DNA of 64,000 bases from Flexilinea sp. (GTDB lineage Bacteria; Chloroflexota; Anaerolineae; Anaerolineales; Anaerolineaceae): positions 163,318 to 227,317 of the forward strand of contig JAPKMT010000001.1 of assembly GCA_026645735.1 (NCBI GenBank), in the 5' to 3' direction. The first letter of the stretch is position 1; each line of letters opens with the position of its first letter. A model generated the notes under the pieces. That model was not told the DNA's origin. It saw only the letters and a list, made by a program, of their open reading frames with translations, and made no database searches. Made by a program: the position numbers and the translations under genes. Below are positions 16,163 to 26,071 of this stretch, one piece after another.

Positions 16163-17371
16163 ATGGAAATAACAGAACAACCTGATGAAAGCGATTCTAT
16201 GCAGCAGAAAAACAAGATCATATTCCCGGATTATTCCAATAGCAATTTAGGCATCATTTCCTCGTTGCTTCAGTATTACAATATCCCGTGTGCGACACCG
16301 TCCATACCTGAACTGGATGACGAACTAAAAACTGGTAACTATCGGAATATTGTACTGGTTCTGATGGATGCTATGGGTTCTCGCATCCTTGAAAAAAATC
16401 TCTCGCCAGACAGTTTTCTTCGCCGTCATCTATGCAAGGAGCTTACGGCTGTATATCCATGTACCACAGTCTGTGTTACCTCTTCATTTTTCTCTGGATT
16501 ACCGCCGGTATCCCACTCCTGGCTGGCATGGAGCCTTTATTTCAAGGAGTGGAAACAGGTCATTGACCTTTTCCCATACCGGGATTCTTTTTCAGGTGAT
16601 CTGATTGATCGCCATGAGAAGAATGTGCTCGAATTTATGAGTTTTGATTCAATCCTGCCAAAAATTGAGGCATCTACACAAGGCACTGTTGGAATCCATT
16701 GTGTATTTACCGATATCGCACGGCCTCGTCTGGTCGATTTGACCGAAAAATATCTGACGAAAATTGGCACATTTGAATCCTTGCTGCAGACAACGCTTGA
16801 AAAATCCAGGGAATCGGGTGATCATTTTATTTTCAGCTATTTTAAATCTCCGGATGACTTGCTGCATAAAAACGGTCTAACCCATTCTGAGGTGTCAGAA
16901 TTTCTTGAAAACACCGATCAGCTCTTCGAAAAATATGCAGACCAATTTAAAGACACGCTGCTGATCATCACAGCAGATCACGGAATGCAGGACATCACCA
17001 ATCATTTCTATCTCAATGCGGTTCAACCATTGCGTGAACTGTTGCGTAATGATCCGGCTGGCGATCCAAGAGCGAAATTCTTTTATATTAAGCACGGCCG
17101 TGAAGATGCTTTTGTTGAAAGATTTCAGCGTGAATTTGGAGATGAGTTCTTGTTGTTCAGTCAGGATGAGTTTCTTTCAAAAAAAATGCTGGGTGAAGGT
17201 CCGCTGCATCCGAAAGTAAAAGATTTTCTTGGCGATTTCGTCGCCTGCGGGGTGGGACACAGTGACCTTCTCTACGTTCCAGACGGAGCCCGTCCTCCTA
17301 AAGAATTTAACGGGCATCATGCCGGTTTGACGGCTGAAGAGATGTTTGTTCCGTTGATCCTGGCGAAATAA
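16163..17371 (+). CDS. Alkaline-phosphatase-superfamily phosphodiesterase/pyrophosphatase
   Basis: About 402 aa of the nucleotide pyrophosphatase/phosphodiesterase branch. VLVLMDAMGSRIL carries the first metal aspartate, YPCTTVCVTSSFFSG the nucleophilic threonine, and LLIITADHGMQDI the second metal site (Asp, His); a further histidine is in HHAGLTAEEM at the C-terminus. No signal peptide is seen, so it is probably cytoplasmic. ATG 16163 or ATG 16199 could be the start; neither has a strong Shine-Dalgarno. Upstream sequence belongs to hairpin repeat copy 5. Substrate unknown. Confidence 0.8.
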   Translation: MEITEQPDESDSMQQKNKIIFPDYSNSNLGIISSLLQYYNIPCATPSIPELDDELKTGNYRNIVLVLMDAMGSRILEKNLSPDSFLRRHLCKELTAVYPCTTVCVTSSFFSGLPPVSHSWLAWSLYFKEWKQVIDLFPYRDSFSGDLIDRHEKNVLEFMSFDSILPKIEASTQGTVGIHCVFTDIARPRLVDLTEKYLTKIGTFESLLQTTLEKSRESGDHFIFSYFKSPDDLLHKNGLTHSEVSEFLENTDQLFEKYADQFKDTLLIITADHGMQDITNHFYLNAVQPLRELLRNDPAGDPRAKFFYIKHGREDAFVERFQREFGDEFLLFSQDEFLSKKMLGEGPLHPKVKDFLGDFVACGVGHSDLLYVPDGARPPKEFNGHHAGLTAEEMFVPLILAK

Positions 17372-17385
17372 AAAAAATTAAACAA

Positions 17386-17416
17386 AAAAACGGCTGAGTA
17401 AGTTTCAGCCGTTTTT
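17386..17416. terminator. Bidirectional intrinsic terminator
   Basis: AAAAACGGCTGA (17386-17397) and TCAGCCGTTTTT (17405-17416) form a 12-bp stem with T-runs on both strands. It stands between the convergent phosphodiesterase and HtrA genes and can serve both. Confidence 0.9.
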
Positions 17417-17437
17417 GTTTTAAGAAATCGGTTTCTG

Positions 17438-19036
17438 TCAACGAGTGACAGTAGTTCCAAGCGTCAGTCTGATTTCCAGAGTTTCGCTTCCGCGCAAAAT
17501 CGTCAGCGTAATGCGTTCACCCGGCAGATATTTTGCGAGTTCTTCTTTCAATTCTTTGACATTGTGGATTTCCTGATCATCCATTTTTTGAATCACATCG
17601 TTGACTTGCAATTCTGCGTCATCGGCCGGACTGTCTTTCGTGACCTGGCTGATCAGCGCACCTTCTGTTCCTTCGGGAAGACCAATCGTTTTCAAGTCAT
17701 CCGTTGTCAGATCTTTGACGAAGGTACCGATCCAGGCGTTCCCTTTACCGTTTTGTGCAATCACTTCGGTCTTTTGTTCTCGTTCTTCAGAGGATGGACG
17801 GGCAGCCAGTGTGATATCCACATCCATTTCTTTCCCGTCGCGCAGGACATGCAGTGTGATGGTGTCCCCTACGCTGGTATTCGATGCAAGATAGGAGATT
17901 ACATCATCCATACCTTTGACATCACGGTCATTAATTTTGGTAACAATATCGCCATCGCTGAAAATATCTGCGCCGCTGATAGTAACCGTTTCTTTTCCAC
18001 CTTCAATACCTGCTGCTTCTGCCGGGCTGTCCTTTTGAACTGTCTGAATTAATGCTCCGCGCTGATCATGATTGAGTTCCAATGCTTCATTGATTTCAGG
18101 AGTCAGGGCAATTCCACTCATGCCGATCCATGCGTGTTGATAGGCGCCGTCGCTGATCAACTTAGGTACGACTCTTTTGGCCAGGTTGGATGGAATTGCA
18201 TATCCGATTCCCGCTGAGGAATAGGTTGAGGATGAGAATGAGTTGACAACACCAATGACTTCGCCGTTGAGGTTAATCAGGACGCCACCGGAGTTGCCCG
18301 GGTTAATGGCTGCATCAGTTTGGATCATATCAGGGATGGAGTAGTGACCGGTTTCGTCAGATCCGCTTTCCAGAGAGAAACTTCGGCCGAGCGCAGAAAT
18401 GATACCCTGCGTCATCGTTCCATTATTTCCAAACGGATTGCCGATAGCAGCAACGAAATCGCCGGTTTTTATCGTGGATGAGTCACCCAGTGTAACTGGC
18501 TGAATTTCAGCACGGAAATCCGTAACTTCCAGAACTGCAAGATCACTGTCCGGATCGGATCCGATGACTTCTGCCTTGCGCACGATACCATCATAATAAG
18601 TCACTGTTATTTCTGTTGCGTCTTCGATAACATGATTATTCGTGACTATGTGGCCTTCGGTATCATAGACAAAACCGGTTCCTGAGCCATATTGCATCGG
18701 TTTTTCGCTTTCATTATCCGGTTCCGGCTGCTTTTCATTCGGCTGGTTCTGTTGATTAAATTGTTCCAAAAACGGGATTATATCCTGAAAATTGAAATTT
18801 TCGATCCAGGGATAATCCTGTTTTGGATCCATCGAAGCAGTCTTGGCCGGAACGGCTACAGAAATGAAAACTACGGAAGGATTAATTTGATCATACAGCG
18901 AACTCAAAGAGAGTTTTGCTGTTGCTACATCTGCCTGAGAAATATTTTCCTGTGCATTTACCAGACTGAAAGCGCCAAAACTGATTGCCAGGATGAAAAC
19001 TATCGATAACCAAATAATTTTTGTTGATTTTTTCAT
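17438..19036 (-). CDS. HtrA/DegP-type serine protease with two PDZ domains
   Basis: A 532-aa secreted or membrane-anchored protease for damaged envelope proteins. Residues 8-28 are a signal/anchor helix. The trypsin domain has His135 (TNNHVIED), Asp165 (DSDLAVLEV) and Ser249 (NPGNSGG). A Gln/Asn/Pro-rich loop at about 85-113 precedes the domain. Two PDZ domains follow (about 300-410 and 430-525), each with an SPA(E/D) AG-type start and a GD/ND turn. It is the only gene between a bidirectional terminator and the two-component genes; co-regulation with that system is possible but unproven. Confidence 0.93.
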   Translation of the reverse strand: MKKSTKIIWLSIVFILAISFGAFSLVNAQENISQADVATAKLSLSSLYDQINPSVVFISVAVPAKTASMDPKQDYPWIENFNFQDIIPFLEQFNQQNQPNEKQPEPDNESEKPMQYGSGTGFVYDTEGHIVTNNHVIEDATEITVTYYDGIVRKAEVIGSDPDSDLAVLEVTDFRAEIQPVTLGDSSTIKTGDFVAAIGNPFGNNGTMTQGIISALGRSFSLESGSDETGHYSIPDMIQTDAAINPGNSGGVLINLNGEVIGVVNSFSSSTYSSAGIGYAIPSNLAKRVVPKLISDGAYQHAWIGMSGIALTPEINEALELNHDQRGALIQTVQKDSPAEAAGIEGGKETVTISGADIFSDGDIVTKINDRDVKGMDDVISYLASNTSVGDTITLHVLRDGKEMDVDITLAARPSSEEREQKTEVIAQNGKGNAWIGTFVKDLTTDDLKTIGLPEGTEGALISQVTKDSPADDAELQVNDVIQKMDDQEIHNVKELKEELAKYLPGERITLTILRGSETLEIRLTLGTTVTR

Positions 19037-19290
19037 ATGAACTTCCTTTCTTTATCTTTCCTCTTTTTTCCTTACAAGATAAATTGTGAATTTTTCTTTC
19101 ATTGATAATAAGATTACTACGAATTTGTTAGCGGAATATTAACTTTCGTTTAAATCAATTCTTAGTAAACATTAAATTCTGATTAAAAAAACGCATAATG
19201 GGTGAAAATAAATTTTTTGAGAGGTGAAATTCCAAAAGACAAGACAACAACGGATAAAACATTTCATATTTTAAGTCGCTTGCAGTTAAT

Positions 19291-20721
19291 TCATGATGCT
19301 GACGGAAACTGCAGGTGAATGGTGAATGTACTCCCGGCGCCTTTGATGCTTTCGACACTGATTGTTCCGTGATGCGCTTTCACAATTTCCAACGCAATGT
19401 TGAGTCCCAGACCCATCCCCTGGATAAAGCGCTTCTTTTCCGATCCACGGTAAAAAGGCTCAAAAATATGCGGCAGATCCCCTTCTGAAATTCCAGGACC
19501 AAAGTCTTTTACGGAAATCAGGATTTCTTCTGCATTGACAGAAGCGTGAATGATGACGTCACCACCTTTGGATGAGTATTTGATGGCATTGCTTAAGATA
19601 TTCCCGACAGCCTGGTGGAACCGGTTTTCATCCATCATAACGATCGGCAGATCGTCCGGAATTTCATGGATGAGATGGACCTGGTTGTTTTGCGCATATT
19701 TTGTCCAATAGGTGAAAAAGTTCATCAGCCATTCAGACAATGGGACTGGTTTCATGAAATACTGGTTCAGCGGATCTGATTCGGATCTCAAAATGGATAA
19801 ATCGCCAACCAATAATTCTAATCTTCGAATTTCCATTTTCATGCCGCTGGTTAAATCTCTGGTCAGGTTTTCATCCTGGACCGCGCCTAAATTCAGTGAA
19901 TCGACTGCAGATGCCAGGGCGCCTAAAGGCCTCCCTAATTCGTGTGTCAGATAAGAGATCAGTTTTGTTCTGGTTTGTTCCGAGGTATCAAGTTTCTGGG
20001 ATAGATTATTGAAGGCTGCTGAGAGTTTTCGGATTTCTGCCGGTCCTGTCTCCGGTAGCGGTTCGTTTTTCCCGCCGCTCGACAAGTCATAGATGGCGTT
20101 GGTGGTCCGATTGAGCTGTTCTTCCAGCCGGATGGCGTTGAAAAGACCGATGATGATCCCCAGAAGTATTCCGCATATCAGGATAACGATAATTCTGGTG
20201 GAGGTTTGTTTTAATTGATTTTCAAAATAATTAACCGGGAGATTCAACCGGATGATGCCCAATAATTCATCCTCATTGTTGGTGACCGGAACCATCATTT
20301 CAATGATGTCACCTGTTTTTTGGAAAGGCTGATATGGATTAATTTTCAGAAATGGTTCAAAAGATTTTTGTTGTAACTGGGAGACCAATTGCGAAAAATC
20401 TGAATTCAGATCCGGTAATATGGGCTGATTGTCAGTGGAGGCAATCCATTGCCATGCCTGATCAAACAGAACAATTCCGGATATCAGCTGCGGGCGAATC
20501 TCCTGAATCAGATTATTTGCAGATTCTCGATCTTTCCAAATCTCCGGATTCCCCTCCGCATACCCTTTGATCAGTTCTGCCTGGTATTCGATCGTTTTTT
20601 TCATGTCTTTCAAAATGTAATTTGTCTCCATCGCATATGAGAGCGCCACACCGATCAATGGAATGGTGATGATGACTGGGAGTATATGACTGAGAATGAA
20701 TTGTAATTTTAGATTTTTCAT
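19291..20721 (-). CDS. Membrane sensor histidine kinase (HisKA type)
   Basis: A 476-aa kinase. One transmembrane helix near residues 8-28 and another at 175-197 enclose an extracytoplasmic sensor domain. A HAMP-like linker follows, then the H-box LISYLTHELGRPLGAL (His260) and an ATPase domain with VGNILSNAIKYSS (N box), VKDFGPGIS and GMGLGLNIALEIV (G boxes). Its start overlaps the regulator stop by 4 bp. The signal is unknown. The 254 bp between this gene's end and htrA contain nothing else I can name. Confidence 0.92.
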   Translation of the reverse strand: MKNLKLQFILSHILPVIITIPLIGVALSYAMETNYILKDMKKTIEYQAELIKGYAEGNPEIWKDRESANNLIQEIRPQLISGIVLFDQAWQWIASTDNQPILPDLNSDFSQLVSQLQQKSFEPFLKINPYQPFQKTGDIIEMMVPVTNNEDELLGIIRLNLPVNYFENQLKQTSTRIIVILICGILLGIIIGLFNAIRLEEQLNRTTNAIYDLSSGGKNEPLPETGPAEIRKLSAAFNNLSQKLDTSEQTRTKLISYLTHELGRPLGALASAVDSLNLGAVQDENLTRDLTSGMKMEIRRLELLVGDLSILRSESDPLNQYFMKPVPLSEWLMNFFTYWTKYAQNNQVHLIHEIPDDLPIVMMDENRFHQAVGNILSNAIKYSSKGGDVIIHASVNAEEILISVKDFGPGISEGDLPHIFEPFYRGSEKKRFIQGMGLGLNIALEIVKAHHGTISVESIKGAGSTFTIHLQFPSAS

Positions 20722-21419
20722 TCTGAACCGGGATTAGAAACAAATTTATAACCGATACTTCGGACTGTAACGATGCGCTCCGGATGATCCGGATCTTTTT
20801 CTACTTTTTCGCGCAGCCAGCGAATGTGAACATATAAAACTTGCGATTCGCCGATATATTCCGCACCCCAAACACGCTTCAGCAGATTGTCTGTACTGAT
20901 TACACGATCTGCGTCCAGCATGAATGCCGTAAGAAGATCGAATTCTTTCGGCGACAGATCAAGGGCTTGATTATCCTTACTGACCTGATGCTGTGAAAAA
21001 TCAATTTTCAGATTTCCAGCCTGAATTACTCCTTCCGGTTGCGGTGGTGGGACAGATTCCTTCCTGCGCAGCACCGCTTTCACTCGGGCCAGCAGTACGT
21101 CAAAATCAAATGGTTTGGAAATATAATCATCCGCCCCGGCATTTAATCCCATCACCTGATCACTGCCACTGCGTCGTGCAGTCAGGAAGATGACCGGAAT
21201 GTTCTTGATCTGATGAATACTGGAGATCGCATCGAGACCATCCATGCCGGGTAACCCAATATCTAACAGGATCAAATCAGGTTGATCAATTTGCACAATG
21301 GCGAGAGCATCCTCTGCGCTTTCCGCTGTGTTAGCCTGGAATCCGCTTTTTTCTAAATTAAAAGCCAAACTTCTTCGGAGCAAGACATCATCATCAACAA
21401 TTAAAATCTTATTGGCCAT
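20718..21419 (-). CDS. OmpR-family response regulator
   Basis: A 233-aa regulator with an N-terminal receiver (phospho-acceptor Asp53 in LILLDIGLPGMD, Lys in ISKPFDFDVL) and a C-terminal winged helix (LSPKEFDLLTAFM ... VHIRWLREKVEKDP ... TVRSIGYKF). It pairs with the kinase that follows directly. GGAGG-like sequence precedes the ATG at 21419. Targets cannot be read here. Confidence 0.95.
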   Translation of the reverse strand: MANKILIVDDDVLLRRSLAFNLEKSGFQANTAESAEDALAIVQIDQPDLILLDIGLPGMDGLDAISSIHQIKNIPVIFLTARRSGSDQVMGLNAGADDYISKPFDFDVLLARVKAVLRRKESVPPPQPEGVIQAGNLKIDFSQHQVSKDNQALDLSPKEFDLLTAFMLDADRVISTDNLLKRVWGAEYIGESQVLYVHIRWLREKVEKDPDHPERIVTVRSIGYKFVSNPGSE

Positions 21420-21592
21420 TCCTTATCCTCCTCCTTCTTTAATAAAAATTCGTATCTTCTCTTTTATTTTATATACCTGTTTTAAAAATGTGTGTCAAGG
21501 AGCGGTATCTTTCTGATGATTAAATCCAGCTTAAGGATTTCTGTTGGGTGATCAGCCATTTGTGCTGAGGTAGCTGGATGACTTTATTTTTT

Positions 21593-21635
21593 CTCTATTC
21601 GAAAAGCACTTCCATATTTCGAATAGCTGTCAATC
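21593..21635. repeat. Half unit of the hairpin repeat
   Basis: TCTCTATTCGAAAAGC followed by TTCCATATTTCGAATAGCTG, without the central stem-loop. It has the same inner inverted boxes (ATTCGAAA / TTTCGAAT) as the ends of the full copies. It lies in the gap between the response regulator and gyrA. Confidence 0.75.
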
Positions 21636-21694
21636 GGTGGTGCGTATAGATGCTGACACTAAAACCGCCGACCGGACGGCGCGGAGAGGACATG

Positions 21695-21705
21695 GATGGT
21701 ATAAT
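21695..21705 (+). promoter_or_regulatory. Extended -10 promoter of gyrA
   Basis: TGG followed by a perfect TATAAT (21700-21705), that is an extended -10 element, 34 bp before the gyrA ATG. No convincing -35 box is seen, which is acceptable for extended -10 promoters. Confidence 0.5.
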
Positions 21706-21739
21706 TAGTATGTTAAATTTGAGATAAAAGGCGAAAAAT

Positions 21740-24364
21740 ATGGGAAATGATGCAGTAAATTCGGTGGATATCGATCAACAAATGCGCGTTGCGTATCTTG
21801 ATTACGCAATGAGTGTGATTGTGTCACGAGCATTACCGGATGCGCGCGATGGTCTCAAACCAGTTCACCGCAGAATTCTTTACGCAATGCAGGATATGGG
21901 CATTCGCTCCAATGGTCCGCATAAAAAATCAGCCCGTATTGTTGGTGAAGTTCTGGGTAAATATCATCCGCATGGCGATTCATCCATTTATGATGCGATG
22001 GCTCGAATGTCCCAGGATTTTTCGATGCGTTATCCACTGGTTGACGGGCAGGGTAACTTTGGTTCTATCGATGGCGACTCACCGGCAGCCATGCGTTACA
22101 CCGAAGCGCGGATTGCCTCTATCACCGATGAATTGCTGGCTGATATTGAAAAAGACACTGTCGATTTCAGTGATAATTTTGATGGAACCTTGCGGGAACC
22201 GCTTGTACTGCCATCAAAATTGCCTAACCTCCTCCTGAATGGATCGGCTGGAATTGCCGTCGGTATGGCGACCAACATTCCGCCGCACAACTTGCGGGAA
22301 ATTTCGGCGGCGATGATTTATATCATCGATAACTATGATGACATTGATAATATTTCGGTTGAAGATCTGATGCGTTTTGTTCAGGGGCCTGATTTTCCGA
22401 CTGGCGGCATAATTCTTGGAAGAGAAGGAATCATGCAGGCTTATTCCACGGGACGTGGACGCGTTGTTGTACGCGGACGTACGGAAATCGAAGAGAACCG
22501 CCCTGGACGGTATGACATTATCATCAATGAAATTCCATACCAGATAAACAAGACAACACTTATTGAACGGATCGCTGAACTGGTGCGTGAAGGCAAACTG
22601 GACATGATTTACGATTTGCGTGACGAGTCCGATCGCACAGGAATGCGTATTGTCATTGAACTGAAGAAAAATGGGCAGCCAAAACAGGTATTAAACCTGC
22701 TGTACAAACATACGATGCTGCAATCCACATTTGGTGTCCAGATGCTGGCACTGGTGGATAACCAGCCGCGCACGCTTTCCCTTAAAAAATCGCTGCAAAT
22801 TTTCATTGAACACCGACTGACGGTCATTCAACGCAGATCGCGATTCGATCTGGAAAAAGCAAAAGCCCGTGCTCATATACTGGACGGTTTGCTGATTGCT
22901 CTCGCCAATATCGATGATGTCATTGCTCTGATTCGCGCTTCCCGTGATACGGATACTGCCCGAAATGGCTTAATGGAACGATTCAATCTCTCTGAATTGC
23001 AGGCACAAGCCATTCTGGACATGCAGTTCCGCAGACTCTCTGCGCTTGAACAAATGAAAATCGAGGATGAACAACGGGAAATTGCAGCCCGTATTAAATA
23101 CTTGACAGAATTACTTGCTGATCCGAAACAACAGCTCGACATCGTGAAACAGGAAACTGAAGACCTGACAGAAAAATATGGCGATGATCGCCGGACATCC
23201 GTTGAAGCGGATGCTGTTGAGCACTTGTCAGATAGCGATCTGGTGGATGATCAGTCGGTTTTTATTACGCTGACAGAACGCGGATATATTAAGCGCGTCA
23301 ACGCAAATGTCTACCGGACGTATAACCGCGGAGCCGTCGGAGTGGCGGGCCACGGATTAAAAGAGGAAGATGAGCTTTCTAAGCTGGTCTTTGCAAATAC
23401 GCATGATACAGTTCTTTTCTTTACGAACAAAGGGAAAGTTTATACTGAAAAAGTCTACCGCATCATAAAAGGAGAGCGTACAGACAAAGGCACTCCAGTA
23501 ATCAATGTGATCAACCTGGAGCCTGAAGAGAAAGTGACTGAGTTAATTGCTGTCTCCGATTTTAATCCTAAAAATTACCTGGTTATGGTCACGGCAAATG
23601 GAAAAATAAAACGCAGTCCATTAAAAGAATATGCCAACGTCCGCACGAATGGCATTAAAGCAATTCGTCTGGAAGAAGATGACGAATTGAAATGGGTTCT
23701 GCAGACCAACGGGAAGCTGTTTATCATTATGGCAACGGAAAATGGCAAGGGTTTACGCGTTTCCGAGACGAAAATTCGGTCGATGGGTAGAACTGCTTCC
23801 GGTGTCCGTGGTATGCGGATTGCTGAGGATGATCGCCTGGCTTCAGTGGATGTTGCAGCGGAAGCAGACTTCCTGCTGGTGGTCGGTGAGAAAGGAATCG
23901 GAAAGCGAACACCAGTGCAAATGATCCCGACACATGGACGAGCAACAAGCGGTGTGATGATTACCAACAAACGAGCACTCCCGATTACTGGAAAGGTGAT
24001 TGCTGCCTGTGTCTTACGTGAAAATTATGATGTTACATTCATCACTTCGCTAGGCAATGTGGTGCGTCTGAAAGGGGCAACCATTCCGGTCAAAGGAAGA
24101 ACAGCTCGAGGCGTTCGTCTGGTGCGGCTGACCGATGGCGCAACCGTCGCAGCTGTGACCAGTAATGATGCGGGTTTAATCCTGGACGATGTGATTCCTG
24201 AAAATGTTCTCCCGCCGGAAACGCAGGAAGATATGGCGGCTGATGCTTTTGAAGAAACGGAAGATCTTGATGAAGAATTGGATGAAGCCGAAGAAGCGAA
24301 TGACCTCCCTGAATCAGATGAAAATGAGGATATCCTTCCGGAAGAATCTGACACTGAAGAATAA
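21740..24364 (+). CDS. gyrA: DNA gyrase subunit A
   Basis: An 874-aa type II topoisomerase subunit that breaks and rejoins DNA to add negative supercoils with GyrB. The catalytic tyrosine is Tyr120 in AAMRYTEAR. The quinolone region [12 protein letters not shown] keeps the serine and aspartate equivalent to E. coli Ser83 and Asp87 (here Ser81 and Asp85), the usual sensitive form. The C-terminal beta-pinwheel repeats are present (for example [12 protein letters not shown]); the classic GyrA box is degenerate. The last 50 residues are strongly acidic. gyrB is not adjacent. Confidence 0.96.
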   Translation: MGNDAVNSVDIDQQMRVAYLDYAMSVIVSRALPDARDGLKPVHRRILYAMQDMGIRSNGPHKKSARIVGEVLGKYHPHGDSSIYDAMARMSQDFSMRYPLVDGQGNFGSIDGDSPAAMRYTEARIASITDELLADIEKDTVDFSDNFDGTLREPLVLPSKLPNLLLNGSAGIAVGMATNIPPHNLREISAAMIYIIDNYDDIDNISVEDLMRFVQGPDFPTGGIILGREGIMQAYSTGRGRVVVRGRTEIEENRPGRYDIIINEIPYQINKTTLIERIAELVREGKLDMIYDLRDESDRTGMRIVIELKKNGQPKQVLNLLYKHTMLQSTFGVQMLALVDNQPRTLSLKKSLQIFIEHRLTVIQRRSRFDLEKAKARAHILDGLLIALANIDDVIALIRASRDTDTARNGLMERFNLSELQAQAILDMQFRRLSALEQMKIEDEQREIAARIKYLTELLADPKQQLDIVKQETEDLTEKYGDDRRTSVEADAVEHLSDSDLVDDQSVFITLTERGYIKRVNANVYRTYNRGAVGVAGHGLKEEDELSKLVFANTHDTVLFFTNKGKVYTEKVYRIIKGERTDKGTPVINVINLEPEEKVTELIAVSDFNPKNYLVMVTANGKIKRSPLKEYANVRTNGIKAIRLEEDDELKWVLQTNGKLFIIMATENGKGLRVSETKIRSMGRTASGVRGMRIAEDDRLASVDVAAEADFLLVVGEKGIGKRTPVQMIPTHGRATSGVMITNKRALPITGKVIAACVLRENYDVTFITSLGNVVRLKGATIPVKGRTARGVRLVRLTDGATVAAVTSNDAGLILDDVIPENVLPPETQEDMAADAFEETEDLDEELDEAEEANDLPESDENEDILPEESDTEE

Positions 24365-24368
24365 AATA

Positions 24369-24399
24369 AAAGCGGGCTGATTTGATAGCCCGCTTTTTT
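24369..24399 (+). terminator. Intrinsic terminator of gyrA
   Basis: AAAGCGGGCT (24369-24378), 8-nt loop, AGCCCGCTTT (24387-24396) followed by TTT, 5 bp after the gyrA stop. A half unit of the dispersed repeat follows at once. Confidence 0.9.
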
Positions 24400-24405
24400 C
24401 TCAGT

Positions 24406-24446
24406 AATTCTTTATTCGAAAAGCCAATCCAAATTTCGAATTGCTG
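24406..24446. repeat. Half unit of the hairpin repeat
   Basis: TTCTTTATTCGAAAAGCC then CAAATTTCGAATTGCTG: one terminal unit without stem-loop, in the convergent gap between gyrA and the small gene after ftsZ. Confidence 0.72.
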
Positions 24447-24453
24447 CGTGTTT

Positions 24454-24681
24454 CTATTTGGATGTCGAAACTTTTAGAATTCTCCCGTTGGCATCCACAG
24501 TCACTCGCAGCACCAGTCTGATGGGTATTCCATCTGCTGTTTTTTCTTTTTTCTCATATATAAACACAGTATTTCCATCCGATGTCTCAGTGACCTTCGG
24601 ATTGATATTTTTAAAATCTGAATACTCCTGATAGACAGTCTGATTCACATTTTGTACTTTTTGTTTCGAAAACGCTGCCAT
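24454..24681 (-). CDS. Small hypothetical protein downstream of ftsZ
   Basis: A 75-aa protein that I do not recognise. It begins MAAFSKQKVQNVNQTVYQEY and ends VDANGRILKVSTSK; no membrane segment. GAGG stands 6 bp before the ATG and the gene follows ftsZ by 22 bp in the same direction, so it is probably real and co-transcribed. The alternating hydrophobic pattern in the second half (VFIYEKKEK, RLVLRVTVD) suggests a small beta-sheet domain. No function is assigned. Confidence 0.6.
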   Translation of the reverse strand: MAAFSKQKVQNVNQTVYQEYSDFKNINPKVTETSDGNTVFIYEKKEKTADGIPIRLVLRVTVDANGRILKVSTSK

Positions 24682-24703
24682 CTAAAACCTCAATACTACA
24701 TTA

Positions 24704-26059
24704 CTACATTTTTCGTCGGATAAATGTCGGAATATCCAGATCCTGAATTTGGTCTGTTTCTGAATTATTCGTGTTTTTCGTCATCGAAGCGGGTGTAAAG
24801 CCACTTAATCCGAGTGGAGACATAAATGTCTCAAAAGCGGCTTCTGCGGAAGCTGAGATTTCCTTTTTCTCGGGGCTTTGTGACGGAATAATCGTTCCTT
24901 CGATGGTTTGGGTTGACCGCATGGATTCTGCAGCGGATAGTACTGGTTCAAGCACTTTTGTCTCCTGATTGGAAATAACATTTTCGGGAATTTCTACACT
25001 GGAATAAAATGTTTTTGGAGCGAGTTTTTCTTTTCCCGGAGATTTCTTTTTCACCTCCTGTTTCGTATTCAACGATTCCAGTGGTGTGGATGCCATTCCA
25101 GTGACAATGAGGATGACTTCTACTTCATCATTCAAGCGATTATCCACGATTTGTCCAGGAATTATTTCAGCCTGGTTATTGGATAGTTGTTGCAGGTAGC
25201 CCATACCTTCAACGACTTCGCGGAAGGACAGGTTTTCATCACCGGTAAAGTTGACAATCATTCCGGTCGCATTTTCAATGGGAAGATGTTCCAGAAGCGG
25301 ATGGTTCAATGCCTGATACATTGCCATGGAGACTTTGTTGGGACCTTTTCCGTATCCGATTGTCAGCAGGGATCCACCGCCGTTCATCATCATATTGCGG
25401 ATGTGGGAAAAATCCACATTGATCTCACCCACACCAGTCAGCAGCTGGCTGATGCCAAGGACTCCCTGGCGCAAAACATCATCGGCCATTTCAAAAGATT
25501 CTTTTAAAGAGAGATCCCGCGGGACAATTTTAAGCAATTGATCGTTGGGTATCGCAATCAACGTATCCGAGTGAGCAGCTAATTTGTTCAAATAAGTGCG
25601 CGCATTGGTGATCCGTTTTCCCGATTCAAAGGAAAAAGGCGTATTGACAACTGAAATCGTTACGGCACCCAGCTCTTTGGCGATTTTCGCGGCAACTCCG
25701 ATTGCACCGGATCCGGTGCCACCACCCATGCCTGCTGTCAGAAAAACGATGTCTGCTCCCTGCAGTGCTTGGCGGATCACCGATTCACTCTCCAGGGCGG
25801 CCAATTCTCCAACCTCCGGGTTTCCACCGCAACCCATACCGCGGGTTATTCCCGGACCAATGAGTAATTTGGTTGGTGCACTATTGGATTTCAAAGCCTG
25901 CGCATCCGTATTGGCTGCAATAAATTCAACATCCGCGTAATTTTTGGAAATCATGCGGCTCACTGCATTGCCGCCACCACCGCCCAGACCAATTACTTTG
26001 ATCACAGGTTTATTGTAGGTGATATCATCACCGGTTTTTTGTGTTAATGAATTATTCAT
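24704..26059 (-). CDS. ftsZ: Cell division protein FtsZ
   Basis: A 451-aa tubulin homologue that polymerises into the division ring. The N-terminal VIGLGGGGGNAV, the tubulin signature GGGTGSG (112-118) and the synergy-loop region LLKIVPRD with NDQ are present. After about residue 335 comes a long low-complexity linker. The C-terminal peptide DLDIPTFIRRKM is the conserved binding tail for division partners. Upstream by 12 bp is the glycosidase-like gene; no dcw cluster genes (ftsA, mur) are adjacent, so ftsZ is outside the classical cluster here. Confidence 0.96.
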   Translation of the reverse strand: MNNSLTQKTGDDITYNKPVIKVIGLGGGGGNAVSRMISKNYADVEFIAANTDAQALKSNSAPTKLLIGPGITRGMGCGGNPEVGELAALESESVIRQALQGADIVFLTAGMGGGTGSGAIGVAAKIAKELGAVTISVVNTPFSFESGKRITNARTYLNKLAAHSDTLIAIPNDQLLKIVPRDLSLKESFEMADDVLRQGVLGISQLLTGVGEINVDFSHIRNMMMNGGGSLLTIGYGKGPNKVSMAMYQALNHPLLEHLPIENATGMIVNFTGDENLSFREVVEGMGYLQQLSNNQAEIIPGQIVDNRLNDEVEVILIVTGMASTPLESLNTKQEVKKKSPGKEKLAPKTFYSSVEIPENVISNQETKVLEPVLSAAESMRSTQTIEGTIIPSQSPEKKEISASAEAAFETFMSPLGLSGFTPASMTKNTNNSETDQIQDLDIPTFIRRKM

Positions 26060-26071
26060 AGGAGCACCTCG